Source of the DNA: Sphaerobacteraceae bacterium
GTDB taxonomy: Bacteria; Chloroflexota; Chloroflexia; Thermomicrobiales; UBA6265
Assembly: GCA_016781925.1 (NCBI GenBank)
Contig: JADDPH010000076.1
Location: forward strand, 1 to 49,920
Length of the DNA: 49,920 nt
Direction of reading: 5' to 3'
Below the pieces are notes generated by a model. That model saw only the letters and a list, made by a program, of their open reading frames with translations. It was not told the DNA's origin and made no database searches. Both the position numbers and the translations under genes were made by a program. Of the stretch, positions 17,147 through 26,088 are shown in pieces (the first letter of the stretch is position 1; every line of letters begins with the position of its first letter).

Positions 17147-17248
17147 GTGAGCAGAGACGGAATGTTCGGCGTGGCAATGGCGATCGCGATGGGGGCGGCA
17201 TTCTGGGTTGCCCACCGGCTGCTCGGTGACCGAGGCAGGATCGGCTAA
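17147..17248 (+). CDS. Single-TM microprotein of 33 residues
   Basis: This gene is too short for the ORF track. GTG 17147 is preceded six bases upstream by AAAGGAGG, the strongest ribosome binding site in the neighbourhood. The frame reads MSRDGMFGVAMAIAMGAAFW, then VAHRLLGDRGRIG and TAA. It predicts one transmembrane helix with a basic C-terminus. The TAA at 17246-17248 is part of the CTAA at the border of the IS701-type element. Before the insertion, the CTAR at this junction would still have given a stop, so the reading frame does not depend on the IS. I do not recognise a family. Real translation is likely from the RBS, but the function is unknown. Confidence 0.5.
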   Translation: MSRDGMFGVAMAIAMGAAFWVAHRLLGDRGRIG

Positions 17249-17267
17249 CACTACAGTTGGAGATTGG
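17245..17267 (+). repeat. Left terminal inverted repeat (with target CTAA) of the IS701-type element
   Basis: It pairs with 18532-18554, 18 of 23 positions identical after reverse complementation. The first four bases are probably the target duplication. Confidence 0.65.
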
Positions 17268-18520
17268 CTGGTCGAGAGGCACGGCGCTGGTCGTGGCTGA
17301 GCTTCGCCTACGGTTGGCGGACGCGCCACCAGTGCGACCAGGCGAGCACGCACCCGGCTGGCGACTACCGGCCAGGTCAGCCCACACACCAGGCGCTTGA
17401 CCTTGGCCATGCTCAACCGGACCCGAGCCTGCGCCGCGCCCCAAAGGCGGGCAGGCTGCCGCGAGGCGGGGAGGCATTCGCCTGGGGGTGCCATGGCTCG
17501 CCCCTGCGTGCTCCCTCATCGCCATGAGGAAGGCGTGGGCCACCAAGCAGCGCGTGAGGTGCCGGTACCCGCCATCCCACCGCCGCACCTCGTCGGGGTC
17601 CAGCCCCACTTCCCCTTGGCCTCCTCTAAACAGGCTTCGCTCGTCCACCGCGTCCCCGCCGCGCACTAACTCGGTCAACGAGGTCGTCGCCGGGCCGAAA
17701 CAGACGAAGGAGGCCGTCTCGGTCGGGTCTGCCACGCTCCGGCGCGCCAGCAGCCAGTCACCCCGCTCAGGCTTGGCTAGGGGGCAAACAAGCCGCCGCG
17801 CCCCGTCCCCGGCCCACAGCCGCCGCAAGGCGGTGGCGGGCATGGCGACGACGAACTCGGCCGCCGTCCCACCGGCTCGTTGCACTTGACCGCTAGGACG
17901 TGGCGCACGTCGCGCTCCTCCAGCCAGCCTGGCAGCCGTCGACCCCGTCGACCGTCCAATCCATCGGCAGATAGAGCGCCCGGTCGAGGCAGGCGCGCCC
18001 CTTGGGGCTGACGTAGGCGAGGAAGACCCCGACCTGGCCGTGCTCGATCCTGCCCGTCGTCCCTGAGTCCTGGCGCTGCACGCTGACCGACCTGGTCCCC
18101 TTCTTCAGCAAGCCCGCCTCATAGATGACGACGACGGCTCCCCGGTCGCCCAGGTGCTCGACTACGTAGGCGTGCAGATCGTCGCGCACCTCGTCGGCGT
18201 CCCAGCGCGCCCGCCCGAGCAGGTGCTGCACCCCTCGGGCGTTACCTCTCCGATGCGCTCGGCCAACCGTCAGCCGTTCTTGGGCTTGGCGGAGCTCAGG
18301 AGGCGCTGGCGCCGGGTTAGAGCGCGGCGCCTCGGCTCAGTGCCGGTGACGTGGCGGCCGATCCGAACGGCCAGGGCACCAAGCGCCGCCGGCCAAGCGT
18401 GGACAGCGCCGGTTTCAGGGTCAGGCGCCGGGGCGGGCGGTGCCGGGATCGACCGCACGACGGCGAGCGGGGATGGCAACATCCGAAGCCACCTCTGGCA
18501 GGCCAGCACGACCAGGCTCG
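17259..18520 (-). pseudogene. IS701-family transposase pseudogene (multiple frameshifts)
   Basis: Pieces of one DDE transposase appear in order but in different - strand frames: IGRHVTGTEPRRRAL near 18350, MQHLLGRARWDADEVRDDL at 18231, FLAYVSPKGRACLDRALYLP, GWLEERDVRHVLAVK near 17920, LLARRSVADPTE, DEVRRWDGGYRHLT near 17580, and a C-terminal Trp/Arg-rich tail. The first catalytic aspartate region, usually DETGFLKKG, reads YEAGLLKKG, so the Asp is lost as well. With at least four frame changes the gene is dead. Its length, about 1.25 kb, matches an intact family member. Confidence 0.8.
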
Positions 18521-18531
18521 CGCCCGGTGTA

Positions 18532-18554
18532 CCGATCTACAACGGTAGTACTAG
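18532..18554 (-). repeat. Right terminal inverted repeat (with target CTAG) of the IS701-type element
   Basis: It pairs with 17245-17267. Its CTAG contains the TAG stop codon of priA on the - strand. Confidence 0.65.
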
Positions 18555-21055
18555 AGCAGGCTCTGCGGATCCACATCCACCGTCCAGCCAGGTCGCACGG
18601 GCAGGCCGTCCAGCAGTGGCTCTAAATCGTCCGCCCGCAACACGATCTGCCACTGGTAGCGGCCACGAACGCGGCTGGCGAAGGCCGGCGTGGGTCCAAG
18701 GAGATCCACGCGTAGGTCCGGGGCCACCCGGCGCGCGTGGCGAGCAAGGTCAAGTGCCATCGTGTCCGCCTCGGCCGCGCAGACGGCGTCATCCGCATGC
18801 CGGAACAGGTAGCGGACGAGGCGGCTGAACGGCGGGTACCGTTGGGCGCGCCGGAAGTCGATCTCCTCGGCGTAGAAGGCCGCGTAGTCGTGGCGGGAGG
18901 CCGCCCGGATGGCATAGTGATCGGGCGTATAGCTCTGCACGACCACCTGGCTACCCGGCGCGCGCCGCCCGGCCCGACCCGCAACCTGGGTCAGCAACTG
19001 GAAGGTGCGCTCCCCGGAGCGGAAGTCCGGCAAATGCAGCATCGTGTCGGCATGGATAACGCCGATCGCGGTGACCAAGGGCAGGTCCAGCCCTTTCGCG
19101 ATCATCTGGGTGCCGACGAGCACATCCACCTCGCGCCGCTCCACGCGGCGCAGCATCCGCTCGTGCCCCCCCTCTCGCCGGATCGAGTCTTGGTCCCAAC
19201 GCAAGACCCGCGCGTCCGGCAGCAGCTTCCGCACCTCCTCTTCGACCCGCTGAGTCCCCGCGCCGAAATAATTGAGCGATCCGTCACAGACCGGGCAGCC
19301 CCGGGGTGGAGCCTCCCGATGGTTGCACCGGTGACAGAGTAAGCGGTGGCGGTCCTGGTGGTAGACCAACGGCACATCGCAGAGAGGGCAAAGGAGGGTG
19401 CCGCCACAGGATCGGCAGAGCACCACGGTTGCCAACCCGCGCCGGTTGAGGAAAAGGATGGCCTGCTCACCAGCCGCGATCGTGCGCTCGAGCACCTCCC
19501 GCAGGCGCTCGCTGAAGAGCGACGAATTGCCCCGGTGCAACTCCAGGCGCATGTCGACCACGTCCACGTCCGGCAGATCGAGGGTGCCCCGTGTTCGATC
19601 GCCGTCCACGGCTCCAAGGTCGGGACCCACCCGGGCCGGCAACTCCAGCCGGCGAACCTCCGCTCCCTCGGATCGCCAGTAGGTCTCCACCGCCGGCGTA
19701 GCGCTGCCGTGGATGACGACAGCACCCTGCTGTGCAGCAAGGAACTCGGCCAGGCTGCGGGCGTGGTAGCGTGGGTCCGCCTCTTGTTTGTAGGCCCCGT
19801 CATGCTCCTCATCGAGGACGATCAGGCCGAGATCATCGACCGGGGCGAAGAGCGCCGATCGCGGTCCTACGACCACGGGGTAGCGACCGGCCGCCACAGC
19901 TTGCCAGGTGGCGTAGCGGTCGGCGTCGGATAGGGCGGAGTGGAGGACCGCCACCTTGCCGGGGAATCGGGCCGTAAACCGCCGCACCACCTGAGACGCG
20001 AGCCCGATCTCTGGGACCAAAATCAGGGCCGAACGACCGTGGCGAAGGCACCAGGCCACCGCCCGCAGGTAGATCTCTGTCTTGCCGCTTCCCGTCACAC
20101 CATGAAGCAACAACGGCGTCGGGTCCCTGGCTGCCAGTGCGCGCTCGACCTCCCGCCACGCGTCGGCCTGGAGGGGGGTCAGGGCGGGCGCGGGTGCCGG
20201 GGAGACATCCATCGCCACCGATAATCGTGGGAGGGAGACCTCCTCCACCACACCCTTTCGCCGCAAGGCGACCAGGGTGCCGGGGTCGGTCCCGGTGCGC
20301 TCCAAGACGTCGGTAACGCGAACCAGCCCATCGTCGTCCACCGGCGCGAGTCGAGCTCGCTGGACCAGGAACTCCAGAACCGCACGCTGGCGCGGTGCAT
20401 TGGTGACGGCCTGCGGGTCCGCAGACACGAGGCGCACGAACCGTTCGAGCCTCGGGTGAGGAAGCCGATGGGTGACCTGGGCCACCCGCTCGATGAGCCC
20501 CTGTTGCTCGAGCTTCGGAACCACGCTCGCGAGACTACTCCCCAGGGCGGTCCGCGCCGCATCGAGACTCAGTTCCCCACGCTCCTCCAGCAACGCGAGC
20601 AGACGTCGCTGAGCAGGCGTGACGTTGACGTCTCCGCTGACGATATCGGGGGCCAACCGCAAATGTTCGACCGCACGGTGGGAGACTCCCGGCGGCAGAA
20701 ACGGCGAGACTGCCGCGAAGAACGACGTGCCCGTTTGGCGGGCCAACCAGCCGGCGACCGTCAAGCGGTCCTCATTCAGCCGGAACCCCGGTTCGACCGG
20801 CGCGTGGATCGGCTTCAGCCCGGGCCGACCGTTGTCGTCCGCCCAGGCAACCACGACACCTAACACCAGGTGCTTTCGCAGCGGCACCCACAGAAGTTGC
20901 CCGACATTGACCCGGGAGCGCCACTGCTGAGGAACCGCATAGGTGAGGATGCCGGCCGCACCGGCGCCGGCGCGAGCGCCGTCTACCGCAACTTCGACCG
21001 TCGGAAAGGACAACAGGTTGTCTACCGCCTGCGCGGCGCCCGGATGCTCGTCCAC
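18551..21055 (-). CDS. priA: Primosomal protein N' (replication restart helicase PriA)
   Basis: This is a 3'-5' DNA helicase that reloads the replisome at stalled forks. The 834 residues contain an N-terminal DNA 3'-end-binding domain (about 1-120), a winged-helix region, then the helicase core: Walker A GVTGSGKTEIYL (about 319-330), DEEH box LDEEHDGAYKQE, HGSATPAVETYW, a zinc-binding insertion with paired CxxC motifs (CRSCGGTLLCPLC, CHRC, CPVC) that binds two zincs in the family, and the C-terminal GTQMIAKGLDLP and QVAGRAGRR. All key motifs are intact. Its TAG stop lies in the CTAG at the edge of the IS701-type element, so the insertion did not shorten the protein. Confidence 0.95.
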   Translation of the reverse strand: MDEHPGAAQAVDNLLSFPTVEVAVDGARAGAGAAGILTYAVPQQWRSRVNVGQLLWVPLRKHLVLGVVVAWADDNGRPGLKPIHAPVEPGFRLNEDRLTVAGWLARQTGTSFFAAVSPFLPPGVSHRAVEHLRLAPDIVSGDVNVTPAQRRLLALLEERGELSLDAARTALGSSLASVVPKLEQQGLIERVAQVTHRLPHPRLERFVRLVSADPQAVTNAPRQRAVLEFLVQRARLAPVDDDGLVRVTDVLERTGTDPGTLVALRRKGVVEEVSLPRLSVAMDVSPAPAPALTPLQADAWREVERALAARDPTPLLLHGVTGSGKTEIYLRAVAWCLRHGRSALILVPEIGLASQVVRRFTARFPGKVAVLHSALSDADRYATWQAVAAGRYPVVVGPRSALFAPVDDLGLIVLDEEHDGAYKQEADPRYHARSLAEFLAAQQGAVVIHGSATPAVETYWRSEGAEVRRLELPARVGPDLGAVDGDRTRGTLDLPDVDVVDMRLELHRGNSSLFSERLREVLERTIAAGEQAILFLNRRGLATVVLCRSCGGTLLCPLCDVPLVYHQDRHRLLCHRCNHREAPPRGCPVCDGSLNYFGAGTQRVEEEVRKLLPDARVLRWDQDSIRREGGHERMLRRVERREVDVLVGTQMIAKGLDLPLVTAIGVIHADTMLHLPDFRSGERTFQLLTQVAGRAGRRAPGSQVVVQSYTPDHYAIRAASRHDYAAFYAEEIDFRRAQRYPPFSRLVRYLFRHADDAVCAAEADTMALDLARHARRVAPDLRVDLLGPTPAFASRVRGRYQWQIVLRADDLEPLLDGLPVRPGWTVDVDPQSLL

Positions 21056-21184
21056 CCGCTCAGCTTACACCCGTCCGAACGTACAGAACAGATGTGCCAT
21101 CCAGTCAGCACCGCTCAGGCGGCACCTCGCCGGGTCGTCAGACGAAGGATGGTGAGGTTGAGTCGCTTCAGACCTGGGGCGCCG

Positions 21185-22195
21185 TCATGAGGGCGCTGTG
21201 TCCACGGGTTCCAAGAGGGCCTGCCCCCAGGGGAAGAGCGACGGGCCGCCGCCAGTGTGGAGGAAGACCACAGCGTTGTGGGGATCGATAGCGCCGGCCC
21301 GGATGTCGGCGAGCATGCCGGCCATCGCCTTGGCGGTGTACGCGGGGTCCAGCAAAACCGCCTCCGTCCGCGCCAGGAGACGGATGGCTTCCAGTCCTTC
21401 CGCCGAAGCCTTTCCATAGCCCGCCCCCACGAAACGATCATCAACCCTGAAATCACGCGAGGTGAAGGTCGCATCAAGTTGAAGCAGGTCGGCGGTGGCG
21501 GTGGCGAGAAGAGCGCCAACCTCGGAGAGTTCCTGGGCCGATCCCTCAACCGCCATGCCCTGCACCACGAAGGGCGCGCTGAAGGCGCACGCACCCACGG
21601 TCAAACCCGCCTGGGTTCCAAGTGAGGACGTGGCGCAGTAGAGCCGGCTCGGGGCTTCGCTCACCTCAAGCAATTGCGCGAGGATCTCTTGCACCATCGC
21701 CACGTATCCCACGGCGCCTAACGGCACGCTGCCACCCGCCGGGATCACGTAGGGCCGCTCGCCTGACGCCTCCAACTCGTCACCGATCCGCTGCATCACC
21801 GCCTCCCGGGCCTCCTTGTCGGGGACGACCCGAACCTCGGCGGCAAGCAGACGATCCAGCAGGAGGTTGCCGGCGAGGGCATCTCCATTCCGAGCGTCTA
21901 ACACCAGCACGGCACGGAGCCCGACAATCGCGGCGGTGGCCGCGGTCATCCGCGCGTGGTTCGATTGGACCGCCCCCTCGGTCACGAGCACGGTCGCTCC
22001 TGTTGCGAGCGCATCCGCAACGAGGTACTCCAGCTTCCGGGCCTTGTTGCCGCCAAAGGCGAGACCCGTGAGGTCATCGCGCTTGAGATAGATGCGGGGA
22101 GAGGCCCGGCCCAGGACGGCCTCAAGATTGCGGGCCCGGATCAGCGGAGTCGGGATGGTCGTCAGTGGGTACCGGGGGATCGTCGCCAGCCGCAT
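21185..22195 (-). CDS. D-cysteine desulfhydrase / ACC-deaminase-like PLP enzyme
   Basis: This is a fold-type II PLP enzyme of 336 residues from ATG 22195 (GAGG upstream; the tracked TTG 22207 is less likely). Family motifs are the N-terminal TPLIRARNLEAVLG, IYLKRDDLTGLAFGGNKARKLE with the PLP lysine in GGNKARK, TEGAVQSNHARMTAA, YVIPAGGSVPLGAVGY and the C-terminal LHTGGGPSLF. Relatives degrade D-cysteine to pyruvate, H2S and ammonia, or act on cysteate or 1-aminocyclopropane-carboxylate. Sequence alone does not settle the substrate. It is divergently transcribed from a class III aminotransferase across about 130 bp, so the pair may share regulation in an amino-acid catabolic task. Confidence 0.85.
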   Translation of the reverse strand: MRLATIPRYPLTTIPTPLIRARNLEAVLGRASPRIYLKRDDLTGLAFGGNKARKLEYLVADALATGATVLVTEGAVQSNHARMTAATAAIVGLRAVLVLDARNGDALAGNLLLDRLLAAEVRVVPDKEAREAVMQRIGDELEASGERPYVIPAGGSVPLGAVGYVAMVQEILAQLLEVSEAPSRLYCATSSLGTQAGLTVGACAFSAPFVVQGMAVEGSAQELSEVGALLATATADLLQLDATFTSRDFRVDDRFVGAGYGKASAEGLEAIRLLARTEAVLLDPAYTAKAMAGMLADIRAGAIDPHNAVVFLHTGGGPSLFPWGQALLEPVDTAPS

Positions 22196-22239
22196 GCTCG
22201 TCCTCAACTCACCCAGGCTTCCCGACCTGCTTGCTCACC

Positions 22240-22268
22240 TTTACAGGGGGAGGGCCGCCGCCTATAGT
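22240..22268 (+). promoter_or_regulatory. Sigma70-type promoter of the class III aminotransferase gene
   Basis: TTTACA (22240-22245) and TATAGT (22263-22268) each match consensus at five of six positions with a 17-bp spacer. Transcription would start near 22275, about 50 bases before ATG 22324. It is the best promoter match I noticed in the window. Confidence 0.7.
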
Positions 22269-22323
22269 CACGGCTACCAACGACCGGAGGTTTCGACACC
22301 ATACCATGCGGAGGAGCCGTTCC

Positions 22324-23706
22324 ATGGCCCAAGCTGCTGTCACCAGAACGATCCGGGAGGAGTACGAAGAGCGCTTTGCCGGCTCACTTGCCCTTCACGC
22401 CCGCTCTCGCTCCGTCATCCCCGGAGGAATTACCCACGACGGACGCCACCTCAAGCCGTTTCCCGTGTACGTGAACCACGCTCAGGGTGCCCACAAATGG
22501 GATGTCGACGGCCACGAGCTGATCGACTACGCGATGGGACACGGCTCGTTGATCCTCGGGCACAACGACCCGGAGATCGCTGAGGTGGTGCGTCGCCAAC
22601 TGGAGCATGGGACTCACTACGGCGCCGGGCATGAGGGAGAGATCGCGTGGGCGGAGCAGATCCGCTCCATGGTCCCCTCTGCGGAGCAGGTCAGGTTCAC
22701 CGCTTCCGGAACAGAAGCGACGCTCTTGGCCATAAGACTGGCGCGGGCCAGCACCGGCAAGAGCATCGTGCTTAAGTTCGAGGGGCATTTCCACGGCTGG
22801 AACGATTACGCGCTCAAGGGGGAAAAAACTCCCTTCGACGAGCCGCAGCTTCCCGGCATCCCGAAGGACGTACTCGACACCGTCGTCGTTCTTCCCGCTA
22901 ATGACCCAGAGGCCGTTGAGGCCCGCCTGGCTCAAGGTGATGTTGCCGGCATCATCTTGGAGCCGAGCGGCGCCTCCTGGACGACAGTGCCGCTACGAGA
23001 CGGTTTCCTTGCCGCGCTGCGGGATCTCGCCACGGAGCATGGCGCCGTGCTCATCTTCGATGAGGTGATCACCGGCTTCCGGTGGTCGCCAGGTGGTGCT
23101 CAGGCGCGCTTTGGAGTGACGCCCGATCTCACGACGCTGGCGAAGATCGTGGCAGGCGGGCTGCCGGGCGGGGCAGTGACCGGCAAGACGGAGATCATGG
23201 ACCTCCTGACGTTCAAAGACGAGCCGGGCTGGAATGCGTCTCGCAAGGTCCGCCACCCCGGCACGTTCAATGCCAATCCCCTCTCCGCCGCCGCTGGCTT
23301 GACCTGCCTCCGTCGCTGCGCGGACCCCTCCATCCAGGAAGGGTGTGACCGCGTCGCTGTGCGCATTCGGGTGGGGCTCAACACGGCTCTGGAGCGGCAC
23401 GGCGTGCCTGGTTTCGCCTGGGGCGATAGCTCTGCCTTCCACATCGCCCTCGGGGAGACCTGCACCAACCGTGGCGAGGGCGACCTTCGCTTCCCAGAAG
23501 GCGTCCCGGCCCGGGCGCTCAAGATGAGCGGCAGTAGTCCGTTGGCAGGACCTCTTCACGTGGGGATGCTGCTTGAGGGTGTTGACCTGTTCAACGGGGG
23601 TGGCCTCATCAGCGCCGCCCACACAGAGGCGGATGCCGACGCGACGGTGGCCGCGTTCGACCGGACCCTGGCCCGGATGGGAGACGAGGGGCTGCTCACG
23701 ACCTAG
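22324..23706 (+). CDS. Class III aminotransferase (glutamate-1-semialdehyde aminomutase-like)
   Basis: This is a PLP-dependent fold-type I enzyme, 460 residues from ATG 22324, which follows GGAGGAG (the ATG at 22306 is an alternative). Motifs are GAHKWDVDGHELIDYAMGHG, RFTASGTEATLLAIRLARA, KFEGHFHGWND, EPSGASWTTVP, LIFDEVITGFRW and the PLP-lysine segment TTLAKIVAGGLPGGA, with HPGTFNANPLSAAAG near the C-terminus. It resembles HemL, but tetrapyrrole genes are absent nearby and many HemL-like enzymes in this branch are general aspartate- or omega-amino-acid transaminases, so hemL is not assigned. It ends with adjacent TAG and TGA stops and is followed by a strong hairpin. Confidence 0.85.
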   Translation: MAQAAVTRTIREEYEERFAGSLALHARSRSVIPGGITHDGRHLKPFPVYVNHAQGAHKWDVDGHELIDYAMGHGSLILGHNDPEIAEVVRRQLEHGTHYGAGHEGEIAWAEQIRSMVPSAEQVRFTASGTEATLLAIRLARASTGKSIVLKFEGHFHGWNDYALKGEKTPFDEPQLPGIPKDVLDTVVVLPANDPEAVEARLAQGDVAGIILEPSGASWTTVPLRDGFLAALRDLATEHGAVLIFDEVITGFRWSPGGAQARFGVTPDLTTLAKIVAGGLPGGAVTGKTEIMDLLTFKDEPGWNASRKVRHPGTFNANPLSAAAGLTCLRRCADPSIQEGCDRVAVRIRVGLNTALERHGVPGFAWGDSSAFHIALGETCTNRGEGDLRFPEGVPARALKMSGSSPLAGPLHVGMLLEGVDLFNGGGLISAAHTEADADATVAAFDRTLARMGDEGLLTT

Positions 23707-23860
23707 TGAGGGGCTGGAACGACCCTATATGCCGGTCGCCATCTGCTGGCCGCAGGAGCCGGTGCGGCGCCCGGCAGGCCCCTGCCGACTATTTCCCGCG
23801 AGCTGCGGACGAAGGGGCGGTCGCAGGATCTCGTTGAATCCTCACTGAACCGCTGACAGA

Positions 23861-23888
23861 GCAGGGGGACGGCGCGCCGTCCCCCTGC
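23861..23888. terminator. Perfect 28-bp palindrome, bidirectional terminator
   Basis: GCAGGGGGACGGCG is followed directly by its exact reverse complement. It lies in the 218-bp gap between the convergent aminotransferase and cytochrome b genes. It has no T-run, as is common in high-GC genomes. Confidence 0.7.
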
Positions 23889-23924
23889 AGCATCACGTTC
23901 ACTGAAACGGTGCTCGGCAACTGC

Positions 23925-25352
23925 TCAGTGGGCGGCCGGGACCTCCTCGTCGGGCATCTCTTCGGCCGTTGGATCGAACCGTTGCTCGGCGTCCGGCCCT
24001 GCCCACTTCGCCCAGAGCAGGGCCGCAGTCGCGAGGGCGCCCGGGATGACGATCGATAGGTACCACATCTGCGCCAGGGTCAGCCCAACCTCGTCGTAGT
24101 AGGCGGCAAAGAAGAGCATTCCCACGTAGGCGAGCATGAAGACCCCGATGGCCAGTCGCACAGGGGCCTGGCGGGGAGGCTCCAAGTACTCGTACCGCTT
24201 CACCGAGGGTCGATTGGTGCTATCAAGCCACGGCGCGAGCGCCATCAGGCCGAAGATGAGCCCCGGGAAGAGCAGCCCGCCGAGAAATTCGGGACCGATG
24301 GTACCAATGGGAGTTGAGAGCACGGCACCGCTCGGGATCATCTTGAGAAACCCGTAGACCCATAACAGGTACCAATCGGGCTTCACGTCGGGCGTTTCGG
24401 GGCCGGGCGGGCCGTACGCTTCTAGTGGGTGGATCGGCACCAACGCCGAAAGGATGAAGAGCCCCCCGAACATCAACATCAGGAGTTGGACCGCGAGCAG
24501 CGTCTGATAGGGCCAAAACGGCACGCCCAGCACCCGCCCGGGTTCGGCCAGCTTCCGTGCATACCCAGGCTGAGTGTGCTTGTTCTTGATGATCAGCAGG
24601 AGATGAATGCCAATCAAGGCAGCGGTCATGGCGGGAACGACGAAGACGTGGAGCGTGTAGAGCCGCGGCAGGCTTCCAAGCGTTGGGAAGGCGCCCCCGA
24701 AGAAGAGCTCCGCGACCACGTTACCAGCCCAGGGGATGGAGCGGGCGATGGAGTAGCCGATGCCGGTCGCCGTGACGGCGTAGGCGTCGTACGGCAGCGC
24801 ATAGCCGAGAAAGGACGCCAGGAGGGTCAGCGACAACAGTCCCACTCCAAACAGCCAGTTCAGTTCGCGAGGCTTCCTGTAGTTGCCGAAGAAGAAGATG
24901 CGCAGGGAATGGAGCAGGGTCGAGGCCACCATGAGGTGAGCGGCCCAGTGGTGGACGTTGCGGAAGAGATTGGCCACGGGGATTGATTCAATGAGCCGGA
25001 CACTGGCGTATGCCTGCGGCAGACGTTCGCCCTCGACGTCAATCTCCACGTTGGAGGGAATGTAGATCAGCCCGAGGTAGATGCCGGTGACGACGAGGAT
25101 GAAGAAGCTGAAGGTGGCCATCTCCCCGAGGAAGAAGGTGGTATGGACGGGAAACGCCTTCCGACCGTATTTGCTGTAAAACCCCGAAACCCCCAGCCGC
25201 TCCTCCAGCCACCCTTTGCGCTTCGGTGTGACGGGGCGCTCAGGGACCACGGGCGTCGCCGTCCGGGGGTCAACTCGCGTCGGGAGTCCGAGGCGCGCCG
25301 TACGCCCATCCCCGCGGTCCACGATCACGTCATCTCGAACGATGCGCTGCAT
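23925..25352 (-). CDS. Cytochrome b subunit of a bc-type quinol oxidoreductase (fused b6/subunit IV form)
   Basis: This is the membrane core of complex III, oxidising menaquinol/quinol and passing electrons to the Rieske protein and low-potential haems. The 475 residues have a hydrophilic N-terminal extension (about 60 residues), then helices with the haem-ligand histidines (HHWAAHLMVASTLLHSLR, and TLHVFVVPAMTAALIGIH). The quinol-site motif reads PDWYLLWVYGFLKMIP, where the canonical form is PEW. A C-terminal subunit IV-like part follows. It is the third gene after a 4-TM protein and the Rieske protein in the same direction. No cytochrome c1 or f gene follows, so the c-type acceptor must be encoded elsewhere. 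Confidence 0.93.
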   Translation of the reverse strand: MQRIVRDDVIVDRGDGRTARLGLPTRVDPRTATPVVPERPVTPKRKGWLEERLGVSGFYSKYGRKAFPVHTTFFLGEMATFSFFILVVTGIYLGLIYIPSNVEIDVEGERLPQAYASVRLIESIPVANLFRNVHHWAAHLMVASTLLHSLRIFFFGNYRKPRELNWLFGVGLLSLTLLASFLGYALPYDAYAVTATGIGYSIARSIPWAGNVVAELFFGGAFPTLGSLPRLYTLHVFVVPAMTAALIGIHLLLIIKNKHTQPGYARKLAEPGRVLGVPFWPYQTLLAVQLLMLMFGGLFILSALVPIHPLEAYGPPGPETPDVKPDWYLLWVYGFLKMIPSGAVLSTPIGTIGPEFLGGLLFPGLIFGLMALAPWLDSTNRPSVKRYEYLEPPRQAPVRLAIGVFMLAYVGMLFFAAYYDEVGLTLAQMWYLSIVIPGALATAALLWAKWAGPDAEQRFDPTAEEMPDEEVPAAH

Positions 25353-25393
25353 GGCTCTTCCCTATCAATCGCATGTCCACCCAACGTGCGTGA

Positions 25394-26014
25394 CTACTCG
25401 GGGCCGATGGGACCCTCAATCGGGCCGGAGGCGATGAGTGAGCCGTCCGGCCCCAGGCCGAGAGGCAACGGAGGCAACGGGCGATTCGCCGGCCCCCCAA
25501 CCACCTTGGCGTTGTTCGCGGGGTCAAACTGACTGTTGTGGCAGGGGCAGGCGATGTGGCCGGCCTGGTTGAGCTTGGCGTAGACCGCACAGCCCAGGTG
25601 GGTGCAAATCGCGCTGTAGGCCACCAACCCGTCGACACCTTCACCTGGCGCGATCCTGACCACCTCCACCAGGTTGCTCTGGTTGTCGGTCTTACCCTGA
25701 GGAAAAACTTGAAGTCCTGTGCCCTCAGGGATGTCTCCCGGCTTCACCGCTGTCCCGGCTTGGGCGCCGGCATTTCCACTGGCGAAGACCAGGACATCTC
25801 CCTCGGCGATCCCCTGTTGCTCGGTCTGCAGAGCACGCAGCGCGAGGGCCGGTAGGGCGAAGGCCAAGGCAAACGCGCCGTACCCGATCCGGATCATCCA
25901 CTTCAGAAAGCGCCGGCGGGTCGAGTACTGCTGGACGTCGAAATCTCCCAACTCTGGAGCTGGAAGGTCGACGCTAGGATTCCGGGTGTCGGTTCGGGTA
26001 TTCGCGCGCATCAT
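25394..26014 (-). CDS. Rieske iron-sulfur protein
   Basis: It carries the 2Fe-2S cluster of the bc complex. The 206 residues have a cytosolic N-terminus, one transmembrane anchor (RRRFLKWMIRIGYGAFALAF) and an outward-facing cluster domain with both ligand motifs, CTHLGCAVY and CPCHNSQFD, including the disulfide cysteines. The RRRFLKW start resembles a twin-arginine signal anchor, which fits export of a folded Fe-S domain. It ends 41 bp before the cytochrome b start and is almost certainly co-transcribed with it. Confidence 0.95.
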   Translation of the reverse strand: MMRANTRTDTRNPSVDLPAPELGDFDVQQYSTRRRFLKWMIRIGYGAFALAFALPALALRALQTEQQGIAEGDVLVFASGNAGAQAGTAVKPGDIPEGTGLQVFPQGKTDNQSNLVEVVRIAPGEGVDGLVAYSAICTHLGCAVYAKLNQAGHIACPCHNSQFDPANNAKVVGGPANRPLPPLPLGLGPDGSLIASGPIEGPIGPE

Positions 26015-26088
26015 GGGACGGCCTTCTCCACGTCAAATCCTCCGCACGCTCGGCTCACGATCGAACTCGTGGGGGACATGCAAGCGCC

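Larger units (their letters stand above)
17245..18554. mobile_element. Degenerate IS701-family insertion sequence
   Basis: The left end CTAACACTACAGTTGG... (17245-17267) and the inverted right end (18532-18554) match at 18 of 23 positions. The outermost CTAA and CTAG resemble the 4-bp CTAR/YTAR target duplication typical of IS701 insertions, now differing by one base. The 1.3-kb interior is a broken transposase gene on the - strand. The element lies exactly between the stop codon of the microprotein and the stop codon of priA. Confidence 0.75.
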
